DNA of 64,000 bases from an uncultured Emticicia sp. (GTDB lineage Bacteria > Bacteroidota > Bacteroidia > Cytophagales > Spirosomataceae), in the NCBI RefSeq assembly GCF_937903345.1, contig NZ_CALCZQ010000069.1, positions 1 through 64,000 on the forward strand, read 5' to 3'. The position numbers and the translations under genes were made by a program. The notes beneath the pieces were generated by a model. The model had not been told where the DNA came from, made no database searches, and was given only the letters and a program-made list of their open reading frames with translations. Of the stretch, positions 9,070-17,809 are shown piece by piece (the first letter of the stretch is position 1; each line of letters begins with the position of its first letter).

Positions 9070-10260
9070 ATGATTGATAATAAAATGTCAAGTGAGCTTT
9101 TTACCCAAAGTTTTAAAGACTATTTTGGGGATTATCCTACTTTATTAGTTCGTGCACCTGGCCGAATTAATCTTATTGGCGAGCATACCGATTATAATAA
9201 TGGCTTTGTTCTACCTGCTGCCATTAACAAAGCGATTTATTTTGCAATCTCCAATCGAAAAGACAAAAAATGTATCCTTTATGCTTATGATTTGGACGAT
9301 TCTTATGAATTTTCATTAGATAATATCCAAAAATCTGAAAAAAGTTGGGCAAATTTCCTCATTGGAGTATTAGCAGAAATTCTTGAAAAAGGAAAACAAA
9401 TCAATACAGGCTTTAATGTTGTATTTGGTGGGGACGTTCCACTTGGTGCAGGGCTTTCATCTTCGGCGGCAGTTGAAAGTGGCATTGGTTTTGCCCTCAA
9501 TGAGTTATATAATTTAGAACTCTCTAAACTTGAAATTGCACTTATTGCTCAGCAGGCCGAGCATAAATTTGCTGGTGTAAATTGTGGAATTATGGATATG
9601 TTTGCATGTATTCATGGCAAAACAAATTCGGTTATAAAACTAGACTGCCAAAACCTCAGTTTTGAGTATTTTACCTTTAACTTTCCTAATTATACACTCA
9701 TTTTGTGTAATACTGGAGTAAAACATAACCTTGGTGATAGTGAATATAATAAACGTCGAGCTGAGTGTGAAGAGGGTGTTCGCATACTCCGATTTGCTTT
9801 TCCACAAGTCGATAGTTTGCGTGATGCAACTATACCTATGCTGCGTAGTCAGGCCGATAAATTACCTCCAATCGTATATCAACGTTGCAAATACGTTGTA
9901 GAAGAAATCGAACGAGTAGATATTGCTTGCAAAGCTCTCGAAAATAACGATTTAAAGACTTTCGGACAAAAAATGTATGAAACCCACCAAGGTCTAAGCC
10001 AGGATTATGAAGTTAGCTGCCCAGAATTAGACTTTTTGGTTGAGCAAAGTCAAAACTTTGAAGCTGTAATAGGTGCTAGAATGATGGGCGGTGGCTTCGG
10101 TGGATGTACTTTAAATTTAATTAAAGCAGATGCTGCTGATGATTTTATAAAAAATATTAGTCTTGCTTATCATAAGGCTTTCAATATTCAATTACAATCA
10201 TATATTGTAAATATTTCTAATGGTGTTGAGAAAATAGAAAAAGAGCTGATGATGGATTAA
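9070..10260 (+). CDS. galK: Galactokinase
   Basis: This GHMP-family kinase phosphorylates galactose to galactose-1-phosphate with ATP, the first Leloir step, in the cytoplasm. All three GHMP motifs are present: the N-terminal galactokinase signature RAPGRINLIGEHTDYNNG, the ATP-binding VPLGAGLSSSAAVE loop, and the C-terminal MMGGGFGGC motif. From this ATG the protein is 396 aa, the normal size. A second ATG at 9085 (391 aa) is equally plausible. A longer frame from GTG at 8992 would add a 26-residue hydrophobic extension encoded by a terminator-like hairpin, so I reject it. No mutarotase or galT is adjacent. Confidence 0.95.
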   Translation: MIDNKMSSELFTQSFKDYFGDYPTLLVRAPGRINLIGEHTDYNNGFVLPAAINKAIYFAISNRKDKKCILYAYDLDDSYEFSLDNIQKSEKSWANFLIGVLAEILEKGKQINTGFNVVFGGDVPLGAGLSSSAAVESGIGFALNELYNLELSKLEIALIAQQAEHKFAGVNCGIMDMFACIHGKTNSVIKLDCQNLSFEYFTFNFPNYTLILCNTGVKHNLGDSEYNKRRAECEEGVRILRFAFPQVDSLRDATIPMLRSQADKLPPIVYQRCKYVVEEIERVDIACKALENNDLKTFGQKMYETHQGLSQDYEVSCPELDFLVEQSQNFEAVIGARMMGGGFGGCTLNLIKADAADDFIKNISLAYHKAFNIQLQSYIVNISNGVEKIEKELMMD

Positions 10261-10384
10261 TTTTTGAGAAAAAAATGCCTATATTGCAAAAAAGCTAATT
10301 TAGCCTAAGAATTAATTAATGATAAAAATTTAGTATTCGAGTTAATACCAAACCTGATAAGCTTTTTCTAATAAACTTTTCTTC

Positions 10385-12037
10385 ATGAACAGAGCAAAAA
10401 ATCTCGAAAGATTAAAAAACGAAGAATTTGATATTTGCATCATTGGTGGAGGAGCAAGTGGTGCAGGTTGTGCGTTAGATGCGACTTTACGAGGTTTGAA
10501 GGTAGCATTGATTGAAAAAGAAGATTTTGCTGCTGAAACATCTTCAAAATCAACGAAGCTAATACATGGAGGAGTAAGGTATTTAGAGCAAGCTTTCAAA
10601 AAACTTGATTTTGCCCAACTACGACAAGTAAAACACGGCCTTGAAGAACGCCACACTGTTATTCGAAATGCCCCACATTTAGCACATCCTCTTGCTTTAA
10701 TTACACCTGTTTTTAGTTGGTTTGAAGGCTTTTATTTCAAAATCGGACTAACCATTTACGGTCTCTTTGCAAAGAACGATTCAATGCCTAAAGCGAGATG
10801 GCTCAATAAAAAAGAAACTTTTGAGCATATTCCCACGCTTACTCCTAAGCTTCACAGTTCGGTCATGTATTATGATGGGCAACTTGATGATGCTCGTTAT
10901 TGTTTGGCACTCGCTCACACAGCCGACGAAGCAGGTGCAGTTGTGGTAAATCATACCTTAATTACAGGTTTTGAAAAAGATGGCAATGGTAGGTTGAGGT
11001 TGGCAATTGTAAATGACAATTTGAAGCAAATCAAAAATCATAACTCAGAATCAAACGGCGAACCGTTCAGAATTAATTCAAAGCTTTTCATCAATTGTAC
11101 TGGCCCGCATGCAGATAGTATCAGGCTTTTGGCAAACCCCAAACAAGAAAAACGCTTGCGACCAAGTAAAGGAGTACATATTATACTTCCTGCTGAAGTG
11201 CTGAAAAGCCACGATGCAATGTTGATTCCAAAAACCAAAGATGGACGAGTAATTTTTGTGATTCCCTTTGAAGGAGAAGTAATGGTTGGAACAACCGACG
11301 ATGAATATCGCGATTTGGAAAAAGAACCTATTCTTATAGATCAAGAAATAGATTTCTTGCTTGATACCCTTCGCCCATATTTAGCCAAAGTACCGGAGAA
11401 ATCAGAAATCAAATCTGGTTTTGGAGGTTTACGCCCACTTATTGCTTCGTCTGGCTCAAAAGCAACAAAAAAACTCGTCCGTGATCACGAAGTTGAATAT
11501 GACACAGAATCAAGTTTAATAAGCCTTTTGGGTGGAAAATGGACCACTTATCGCCTAATGGCAAAAGATACAATTGATGAAGCCTGTAAGATTTTAGGCA
11601 GTAAGATAGAATCTACGACTGAGCAACATTATCTGATTGGAGGTGAAAATTATAATTTTGAAGAGTGGAAAAATATTCAGAAAAAATACAATCTTGACGT
11701 AGATATATGTCAGCATTTGTTAAAAAAATATGGTACAAAAGCCAACGAAATTTTTGAATTTTCAAACCAAACAGAACGTATCCACAAAGACTATCCCTTC
11801 ATAAAGGCTGAAATTTTTTACACGATTCGTAAAGAAATGGTAGGTAGTCTAAGAGATTTTTTTGCCAGACGTACCCGTATGGAATTAATCGACTGGAAAG
11901 CAACCTTAAGTTCGGTTGAAGCAGTTGGTAATATAATGGCAATTGAATTAAACTGGTCAGAAACGCAAAAGCAAACAAACATTGCTGATTATAAAAATCT
12001 TTTAAATAATTTTATGGAAATAGCCAGCATAAAGTAG
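10385..12037 (+). CDS. glpD: FAD-dependent glycerol-3-phosphate dehydrogenase
   Basis: It oxidises sn-glycerol-3-phosphate to dihydroxyacetone phosphate and passes electrons to quinones at the inner membrane. The N-terminus carries a textbook dinucleotide-binding motif (DICIIGGGASGAGCALDA, residues about 16-33). This is followed by TSSKSTKLIHGGVRYLEQAF, characteristic of GlpD. The middle contains GEVMVGTTDDEY and the GGLRPL block. The C-terminal region (about 430-540) matches the DAO_C helical domain with IRKEMVGSLRDFFARRTRME. It is 550 aa, slightly longer than the enterobacterial enzyme. No glycerol kinase or facilitator is adjacent. Confidence 0.94.
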   Translation: MNRAKNLERLKNEEFDICIIGGGASGAGCALDATLRGLKVALIEKEDFAAETSSKSTKLIHGGVRYLEQAFKKLDFAQLRQVKHGLEERHTVIRNAPHLAHPLALITPVFSWFEGFYFKIGLTIYGLFAKNDSMPKARWLNKKETFEHIPTLTPKLHSSVMYYDGQLDDARYCLALAHTADEAGAVVVNHTLITGFEKDGNGRLRLAIVNDNLKQIKNHNSESNGEPFRINSKLFINCTGPHADSIRLLANPKQEKRLRPSKGVHIILPAEVLKSHDAMLIPKTKDGRVIFVIPFEGEVMVGTTDDEYRDLEKEPILIDQEIDFLLDTLRPYLAKVPEKSEIKSGFGGLRPLIASSGSKATKKLVRDHEVEYDTESSLISLLGGKWTTYRLMAKDTIDEACKILGSKIESTTEQHYLIGGENYNFEEWKNIQKKYNLDVDICQHLLKKYGTKANEIFEFSNQTERIHKDYPFIKAEIFYTIRKEMVGSLRDFFARRTRMELIDWKATLSSVEAVGNIMAIELNWSETQKQTNIADYKNLLNNFMEIASIK

Positions 12038-12193
12038 TGCCAATATCCTATGCTTCGTTTGAATATAAATCTAATCTGATTTTCGGCAGTTATTAGCAAT
12101 GTCAATTTTACAATTATATTTCAAATCAGCTCCTTTGAATTCAAAGTTGTCCATAAAAAATGGACTTTTTCTCGCTACATCTAAAGACAATAT

Positions 12194-12220
12194 AACTGTT
12201 GCATTAAAGCAACAGTTTTA
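12194..12220 (+). terminator. Weak hairpin after glpD
   Basis: AACTGTTGC and GCAACAGTT are perfectly complementary around a 6-base loop (12194-12217) and are followed by only a short TTTTA. It lies about 155 bases after the glpD stop in an otherwise featureless 278-base convergent spacer. It could end glpD transcription but the T-tract is poor. Confidence 0.35.
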
Positions 12221-12315
12221 ATGAATAAAGTAATTGAAGCATTCAGACAAAAATTAATCTGGTACGATTACGTTTCAATCAAGGATTTAATTGGGATGCG
12301 GAACAGATATAAATT

Positions 12316-12894
12316 TCAAAGGGAAACACCTAAGCTGAGTCCCCCGCGTAATTCATATTGACCAAAAGAATAAGAGGGGGTAAAGTTAACTCTAAAAAAA
12401 ACAACTCTTGGATGTGGCGGAATATCAAAAATGACTTGTTCCCTCAGACCAAAAATTCCAAATGAATAGCTGCGAATATCAGAACCTCCATAAGCAATTG
12501 GAGTTAGACCTCCTCCTATTTCAATAAACCATTCCGAAGCAATTTTTGATGGTGCTGATTGGCATCTAACGGCGACTCGATTATTGATGCCTCTACGAAG
12601 ATTATTGATCAGATAATTGTAAGTCACAGATGTTGGAACAGAAACACCTAAACCTTTAACCGATGGTCCAGGTCCTACTGACCTACCTCCTGGTAAGAAA
12701 CCAAAACCGGTACGTAATGCTAAAAAGCTGTTTTTCCATCGAATTGGGAGATATTCTACGTTTATAGACCCCAGCGGGCTAATAGCAAATGATTCGGCCA
12801 TAATGGCTGTACGGTAGCGTGTGCGATACATTACTTGAGCGTTTGCTGTCTCAACTAACGTTAGAATGCAAATGAAGGTTAAAAAATATTTCAC
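12316..12894 (-). CDS. Uncharacterised secreted protein, possibly an outer-membrane beta-barrel
   Basis: I do not recognise this 192-aa protein. It has a clear signal peptide (ETANAQ, cleavage near residue 20). The remainder is glycine-rich with alternating strands (SINVEYLPIRWKNSFLALRTG, WFIEIGGGLTPIAYGG) and ends GGLSLGVSL. That pattern resembles a small 8-stranded outer-membrane barrel. It is transcribed alone, converging on glpD. A barrel call is inference from composition only. Confidence 0.7.
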   Translation of the reverse strand: MKYFLTFICILTLVETANAQVMYRTRYRTAIMAESFAISPLGSINVEYLPIRWKNSFLALRTGFGFLPGGRSVGPGPSVKGLGVSVPTSVTYNYLINNLRRGINNRVAVRCQSAPSKIASEWFIEIGGGLTPIAYGGSDIRSYSFGIFGLREQVIFDIPPHPRVVFFRVNFTPSYSFGQYELRGGLSLGVSL

Positions 12895-13046
12895 TTATTT
12901 ATACGATTGCGTCAATTTACAATAGATAAAAACGTGCCAAACTATATTTATTTAAATAATATTTATCAACTTTCTAACTTTCTAATTTTTTAATATAAAA
13001 ATGAAATTTTAAGGTTATAAAAATATAATATCAAATGCACATTCAT

Positions 13047-13078
13047 AAAAAAAGACAAGTTACCTTGCCTTATCTTTT
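13047..13078 (-). terminator. Probable terminator of the fadJ-type gene
   Basis: Downstream of the minus-strand gene, AAAGATAAG and CTTGTCTTT pair with one mismatch. On the minus strand they are followed by a run of T residues (the A-run at 13047-13053). The stem is modest, so confidence is moderate. Confidence 0.45.
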
Positions 13079-13097
13079 AAATACCTTAGAATAATGA

Positions 13098-15242
13098 TTA
13101 TAAATTACGCACTAATTCCTTTTGTTTTTCGTTTAATCTGAATCGTTCACCATAAGTATTGGCCAAGCGTTCTACTTCATTTAAGAAAGTTTCGGTTCCA
13201 ACAAAACCTGCAAAATTAAGCGTTCCACCAGCATACGGTGGGAAACCCCATGCCAAAATCGAACCGATATTTCCATCTAATTTTGTCATCAAAACACCTT
13301 CATCTATACAACGAATTGATTCCACAACTTGGCGATAAAGTAAGCGTTTTTTTACTTCTTCAACATCAGGTTGATTTTTTGAAACAGGAAAATATTCGGC
13401 CAATCCTTCCCACAAATACTTTTTACCAACTTCTGGATATTCATAAAAACCTTTTTTGTTTTTCTTGCCAAATCGGCCTAAGTCTTCAACCATCATTCGA
13501 GTTACTTGATAAGCCCCATCTTCTTCACTTAATGCCCCATCAAGAATCGACTGTTTAGAAATTTTTAAGGCTAAATCTAAAGCGACTTCATCTGAAACTG
13601 CCAAGGCTCCTACCGGCATTCCAGCATTTTTCCCGGCATTTTCAATCAAAACGGGATCTACACCATCTTTTAGTAGAGCAATTCCTTCAGTAGTGTATGT
13701 ACTAAAACAACGAGAAGTATAAAATCCACGAGAATCATTGACAACAATTGGTGTTTTGCGAATTTTTTTAACAAAATCTACTGCTAATGCCACAGCATAA
13801 TCAGAAGTTTCTTCACCACGAATCAATTCAACCAACATCATTTTATCAACTGGTGAGAAAAAGTGAATACCGATAAAATTTTCAGGTTTTGACGATGCCT
13901 TTGCCAAACCTGTAATCGGAATTGTAGAAGTATTTGAACCAAAGACACCTAATTCCGACAACATTGGTTCTGCCTCTTTGGTTACATTTGCTTTTAATTC
14001 GCGATTTTCAAAAACTGCCTCGATAATCAAATCACAACCCTTCAAATCGGCAACATCTGATGTTGGTTTTATTAAACTCAAAACTTTTTCTCCTTTCTCT
14101 GCAGTAGTTTTTCCTCTCACAATGCCTTTTTGAACCAAACCTCTTGAATAATCTTTCCCTTTTTCGGCATTTTCAAGAGTTATATCTTTCAAAACAACCT
14201 CAATTCCTGACAAGGCAGATACGTAGGCAATACCTGCCCCCATAAATCCAGCACCCAAAATCCCTAATTTTTTTACATCCGTTGTAGGAATTCCTTTCGG
14301 GCGACTTGCCCCTTTATCAGCTTCGTTTTTTCCTAAAAACATCACTCCAATCAAATTTTTTGCTTCTCTAGAAGTGGCAACTTTTACAAAATATCGTGCC
14401 TCAATCGGAATCGCTCTATCCATATTTACTTGTAAACCTTCATAAACACACGAAAGAATTGCAATCGGTGCGGGATAATTACCTTTGGTTTTCTCCATAA
14501 TCATGGCGGTTCCTCCAGCAAACGTACGCATTCCCGTTGGTGATTGCACATTTCCACCTGGTACCTTATAATTTTCACGAGCCTTGATTTCTCCGGTTTT
14601 CTTGTTATATTCATCCCACGGCTGAATAGCCTTCGGATTAGCCAAAATCCATTTGATGGATTTTTCCATCATTTCTTCACGAGTTGCAGCAATATCATTG
14701 ACCATACCATAGCCTAAAGCTTCAGTTGGTGATATTCTTTTGCCTTCAACCATCAACATCAAAGCTGCTTCCATGCCGATGATACGTGGTAAACGTTGTG
14801 TTCCACCACCACCAGGAAGCAAACCAAGTTGAACCTCGGGCAAACCAATAACTGCTTTTGGATTGTCAAGAGCAATGCGGTAATGACAAGCCAAACAAAC
14901 TTCGTACCCACCACCCAAAGCAGTACCATTCATTGCAGCAACCACTGGCTTTCCGCAAGTTTCTAGTTTACGGAAAATAGCATTAAATTCGAGTGAAAAC
15001 TTGTGCATTTCGCTTGGGTCTTTGCTATTATTACGCAAAATCATCTTTACATCAGCTCCAGCAATAAACTCATTTTTTTCAGAAGTGATGATAATTCCTT
15101 TTACTTCTTGGTCGGAGTATGCTTTTTCGAGATGCCCTTCAAATTCAGGAATCGAAATATCGTTAAGAACGTTCATTGCTGAAGTGGTCATGTTCCAACT
15201 GATAATCGCTATGTTATTTTCTACTTTATAATTAATTTCCAT
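13098..15242 (-). CDS. fadJ: Fatty-acid oxidation bifunctional enzyme: enoyl-CoA hydratase / 3-hydroxyacyl-CoA dehydrogenase
   Basis: This 714-aa fusion catalyses hydration of 2-enoyl-CoA and NAD-dependent oxidation of 3-hydroxyacyl-CoA in beta-oxidation. The N-terminal crotonase domain (about 1-190) has ITSEKNEFIAGADVK, the oxyanion-hole region GGGYEVCLAC and LPEVQLGLLPGGGGTQRLPR. The dehydrogenase domain starts near residue 325 with the Rossmann motif KLGILGAGFMGAGIA. It continues with EAVFENRELK and FGSNTSTIPIT and has the catalytic His in IGIHFFSPVDKM. The C-terminal 3HCDH repeats follow. Length equals E. coli FadJ. No thiolase is adjacent, unlike most fadBA operons. The upstream region has a promoter box and a perfect palindrome. 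Confidence 0.93.
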   Translation of the reverse strand: MEINYKVENNIAIISWNMTTSAMNVLNDISIPEFEGHLEKAYSDQEVKGIIITSEKNEFIAGADVKMILRNNSKDPSEMHKFSLEFNAIFRKLETCGKPVVAAMNGTALGGGYEVCLACHYRIALDNPKAVIGLPEVQLGLLPGGGGTQRLPRIIGMEAALMLMVEGKRISPTEALGYGMVNDIAATREEMMEKSIKWILANPKAIQPWDEYNKKTGEIKARENYKVPGGNVQSPTGMRTFAGGTAMIMEKTKGNYPAPIAILSCVYEGLQVNMDRAIPIEARYFVKVATSREAKNLIGVMFLGKNEADKGASRPKGIPTTDVKKLGILGAGFMGAGIAYVSALSGIEVVLKDITLENAEKGKDYSRGLVQKGIVRGKTTAEKGEKVLSLIKPTSDVADLKGCDLIIEAVFENRELKANVTKEAEPMLSELGVFGSNTSTIPITGLAKASSKPENFIGIHFFSPVDKMMLVELIRGEETSDYAVALAVDFVKKIRKTPIVVNDSRGFYTSRCFSTYTTEGIALLKDGVDPVLIENAGKNAGMPVGALAVSDEVALDLALKISKQSILDGALSEEDGAYQVTRMMVEDLGRFGKKNKKGFYEYPEVGKKYLWEGLAEYFPVSKNQPDVEEVKKRLLYRQVVESIRCIDEGVLMTKLDGNIGSILAWGFPPYAGGTLNFAGFVGTETFLNEVERLANTYGERFRLNEKQKELVRNL

Positions 15243-15277
15243 TAGATGCTTGAATATTATTGTTTCTAAAAAATAAG

Positions 15278-15291
15278 GTATGCTTGCATAC
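15278..15291. promoter_or_regulatory. Palindromic operator candidate upstream of fadJ
   Basis: GTATGCTTGCATAC is a perfect 6-2-6 inverted repeat. It sits 7 bases downstream of the -7 box at 15299-15306 and about 36 bases before the start codon, so it would cover the transcription start. That is where a TetR- or GntR-type repressor of fatty-acid oxidation would act. The regulator is not in the window. Confidence 0.55.
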
Positions 15292-15298
15292 TATTTTG

Positions 15299-15306
15299 CA
15301 AATATA
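15299..15306 (-). promoter_or_regulatory. Promoter -7 box for the fadJ-type gene
   Basis: On the minus strand this reads TATATTTG, an exact TAnnTTTG match. A TTG lies 22 bases upstream (complement of 15329-15331), close to the expected -33 spacing. Predicted transcription start is near 15293, inside or beside the palindrome. Confidence 0.55.
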
Positions 15307-15367
15307 AAAAAATTATGACTAATAGTTACAATAGATTAAAATGAATTATCCTAAAGAAATTAAGAAT

Positions 15368-15410
15368 TAAAAAAGCCTTCAAAATATATCAAAAATACAT
15401 TTTGAAGGCT
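15368..15410 (-). terminator. Terminator of the LD-carboxypeptidase gene or nusB-yajC run
   Basis: The 12-base arms 15374-15385 and 15399-15410 (AGCCTTCAAAAT with its exact complement) enclose a 13-base loop. On the minus strand they are followed by a T-run. It lies just after the LD-carboxypeptidase stop and before the fadJ promoter, separating the two transcripts. Confidence 0.85.
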
Positions 15411-15431
15411 ATATAAAAACACAATAACTTA

Positions 15432-16355
15432 TTATACCAATAGCTCAAATTCTAATCTAACCACCTCACTATCAATGCTTAAAGAAGCAAATCTGCCACA
15501 AGGAATTGTCCAATTTATAGCTTCATGACCAACTGGAAAATCATAGCAAATTGGATAATCATATTCTTCTGTATGCTCTGAAATGATTTCATGGAAAGTT
15601 TTACCGAACGGTTCGTCGTTTTCTTTTACATCCGAAAAATCTCCTACAATTAAGCCTGCTAATCTTTTAAGTTTTCCAGCACGTTTTAGCTGAATCATCA
15701 TACGATCAATATTATAGAGATACTCAGAAATATCTTCGACAAACAAAATTTTACCATCGGTATCGACTTCTGATTTTGAGCCAATCAAGTGTGCCAAAAT
15801 ACAAAGATTTCCTCCTACAATTTGCCCCGCTCCTATTCCTTGTTTATTAAATGAATTAGTTTGAATTGTGTAATGCATATTTTTACCAAAAAGAAATGCT
15901 TCGAGCTTCTGAACCGAATCATAATCTCGCATAAAAGTTTTTGGCATGGGGGCATGAAGACTTTGGTAGCCCAATACTTGCATTTGTCCATGTATAACAG
16001 TAATATCAGAGAATCCAATGATCCATTTTGGATTTTTCTTAAATTGGGTAAAGTCAACAAAATCAATAATTCTAGAACTCCCATACCCACCTCTGGCTGA
16101 AAAAACGGCTTTAATTTCTTTATTGTCAAGTTGTTGTTGAAAATCTCTTAAACGAACGTCATCGGTTCCTGAAAAATTAAAATAGGATGCACCTACCGAT
16201 TCGCCTACTATAACTTCTATACCCCAGTTTTTTTGCATGAGATTGATCGCCGAATTAATGTCTTCGGGATTTAGCTTGCTGGCAAGGGCTATTATAGCTA
16301 CTTTATCACCTTTTTTTAAAAAAGGAGGAGAAATTAGTGAGTTCATTTTTCGCAA
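15432..16355 (-). CDS. Muramoyltetrapeptide (LD-) carboxypeptidase, peptidase family S66
   Basis: This cytoplasmic serine carboxypeptidase family cleaves the terminal D-Ala of recycled murein tetrapeptides; some members (MccF) inactivate microcin C. The N-terminus has the S66 opening FLKKGDKVAIIALAS. The nucleophile elbow is SARGGYGSSRIIDF (Ser near residue 97), followed by GFSDITVIHG and GGNLCILAHLIGS. The C-terminal catalytic region contains VGDFSDVKEND and the His in DFPVGHEAINW. At 307 aa it is the usual size. It is the last gene of a long minus-strand run and is followed by a strong terminator. I cannot separate LdcA from MccF activity by eye. Confidence 0.9.
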   Translation of the reverse strand: MRKMNSLISPPFLKKGDKVAIIALASKLNPEDINSAINLMQKNWGIEVIVGESVGASYFNFSGTDDVRLRDFQQQLDNKEIKAVFSARGGYGSSRIIDFVDFTQFKKNPKWIIGFSDITVIHGQMQVLGYQSLHAPMPKTFMRDYDSVQKLEAFLFGKNMHYTIQTNSFNKQGIGAGQIVGGNLCILAHLIGSKSEVDTDGKILFVEDISEYLYNIDRMMIQLKRAGKLKRLAGLIVGDFSDVKENDEPFGKTFHEIISEHTEEYDYPICYDFPVGHEAINWTIPCGRFASLSIDSEVVRLEFELLV

Positions 16356-16438
16356 TAAGCATTATGCTCGAAGCTATATGCTTTTTATAAATTTTAATTT
16401 GTTTATAGCATATTGCCTAAAGCCTACTTTATAAATTG

Positions 16439-17398
16439 TCAAGGATTCAAAGATACAAGGTCATAGTTATGAATTTTACGTAAATCTAAAATATAACTTT
16501 CATCACCTTTGTGTTCTAGCATTGGCTTGAACTTTGCTCCCCAAATGAGTTCGTCATTGAAATAGGAGTGCCGTTTGTGAACCGCATCTGCAAAAGTATC
16601 ATCAACACCTTCTGTCGAAATCATAAATTCGGCATCAGCATCAGCGAGCGATTCAGCCGTTTCACCATAAAGTGGACTATCTTCAGTTATAGCATGAACA
16701 ATTGTCCAGTTTGTAGGAAAAAAATTGACTTTTGAACGTTCTAGCGTTAGGCTATAATATTGTCTGTTTCTTACTCCGTTCTTTTCTTCTATTCTTGAAA
16801 AATCCAAATTTACAGTCATATTAATAATTTGATTGCTCTTTTCGTTGACCATTCTGAACATAAATGCATTTGTATCTAGATAGGGAGCAATAATAGCATT
16901 TCGACTGAACAAAATACGAGGATTTGGACGAGAAAAACGACCATATAATAAACCAGTTACAAGGGCAAACATCATTAAACCAGTTAGGGCTTCGATTGAA
17001 GCTACCAAACTTGTGGTAAAACCAACGGGAGCTATACGCCCATAACCAACGGTAGTTAGTGATTGTGCTGAAAAAAAGAAGGCATCCCAAAACTGTGAGA
17101 GTGGGTTGGTCATGTTAACACCCGCCAAATGCTCCACTCCAATGAAATAATATAGACTTGCAAAAAAAAGATTTAGCATCAAATAAACTAAGAGTACCAT
17201 GGCAATAAATGTACCCCAACTAACTGTAAGTAGGCGATTGTAGAGATTAAGCCATGCTTCAAACGACTGACCGATTCGCTTCACATTAAAAAGACCATTA
17301 CCAGTAATCAGGCGGGTTTGGCGGTCAGTCATTTTTGTGCCGAATCCTAAATCTTGACGATTACGTTCTTTCTCTACTAGGGAGTCCTTTATTTTCAT
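16439..17398 (-). CDS. Inward-rectifier potassium channel, KirBac type
   Basis: This 319-aa membrane protein has the KirBac architecture. An N-terminal slide-helix region comes first, and TM1 spans about residues 62-85. A pore helix leads to the selectivity filter TVGYG (residues 116-120, then RIAP), and TM2 spans about 130-150. A cytoplasmic immunoglobulin-like IRK C-domain follows (from RFSRPNPRILFSRNAIIAPY to about 300). It would form a tetrameric K+ channel in the inner membrane. The gene sits between the DUF721 gene and the LD-carboxypeptidase, at the end of the nusB-yajC run, an unexpected place for a channel. The 75-base gap upstream leaves room for a separate promoter. Confidence 0.92.
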   Translation of the reverse strand: MKIKDSLVEKERNRQDLGFGTKMTDRQTRLITGNGLFNVKRIGQSFEAWLNLYNRLLTVSWGTFIAMVLLVYLMLNLFFASLYYFIGVEHLAGVNMTNPLSQFWDAFFFSAQSLTTVGYGRIAPVGFTTSLVASIEALTGLMMFALVTGLLYGRFSRPNPRILFSRNAIIAPYLDTNAFMFRMVNEKSNQIINMTVNLDFSRIEEKNGVRNRQYYSLTLERSKVNFFPTNWTIVHAITEDSPLYGETAESLADADAEFMISTEGVDDTFADAVHKRHSYFNDELIWGAKFKPMLEHKGDESYILDLRKIHNYDLVSLNP

Positions 17399-17473
17399 AA
17401 ATATGGTGCATTGAATGACGAATAACCAACATTTGCTATTTTATTTCAGAAACAATACAATTTTACTAAAAAA

Positions 17474-17779
17474 TCAGAGAAACACCACATCATCAACTAC
17501 TGATTCTCCCACATCTTTATTTATAAGATCTAATAGCTTTGTCTTGGCCATAAAAAGTTCTTGACGAAGTGGAGAAGAGTCAATTCTGAGATATAAAACT
17601 CGATTTTTAACGTAGATTTCTTTGGTTCGAGAAGCAATAGTTGGACCCATCATTCGTCCCCAAAATGCTATTAAATAAGTTTCATTGAAGCGAGTTTTTA
17701 GATCGAATGCTTTCAAAAATGCTTCGATAGCTTCTTTCATCGGAGTTGCTTGTAACCGACGTGTAGTTTCAGATGCCAT
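17474..17779 (-). CDS. DUF721/DciA-family protein
   Basis: This small 101-aa basic protein has the DUF721 pattern: an N-terminal helix (MKEAIEAFLKAFDLKTRFNE), then W in FWGRMMGPTIASRTKEIYVKNRVLYLRIDSSPLRQEL. Family members include DciA, the ancestral loader of the replicative helicase DnaB, and related nucleic-acid-binding proteins. It is cytoplasmic. It lies 30 bases downstream of the YbbR-like gene and is probably co-transcribed with it. Family assignment is good. The DciA function here is inferred from the family. Confidence 0.85.
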   Translation of the reverse strand: MASETTRRLQATPMKEAIEAFLKAFDLKTRFNETYLIAFWGRMMGPTIASRTKEIYVKNRVLYLRIDSSPLRQELFMAKTKLLDLINKDVGESVVDDVVFL

Positions 17780-17809
17780 AATTGTATTCTCTTTTAAAGA
17801 TGAGGCAAA

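Noticed and set aside
16361..16403. GCTATA...TATAGC inverted repeat upstream of the LD-carboxypeptidase
   Set aside because: Six-base arms with a loop of more than 20 bases in AT-rich sequence are likely chance.
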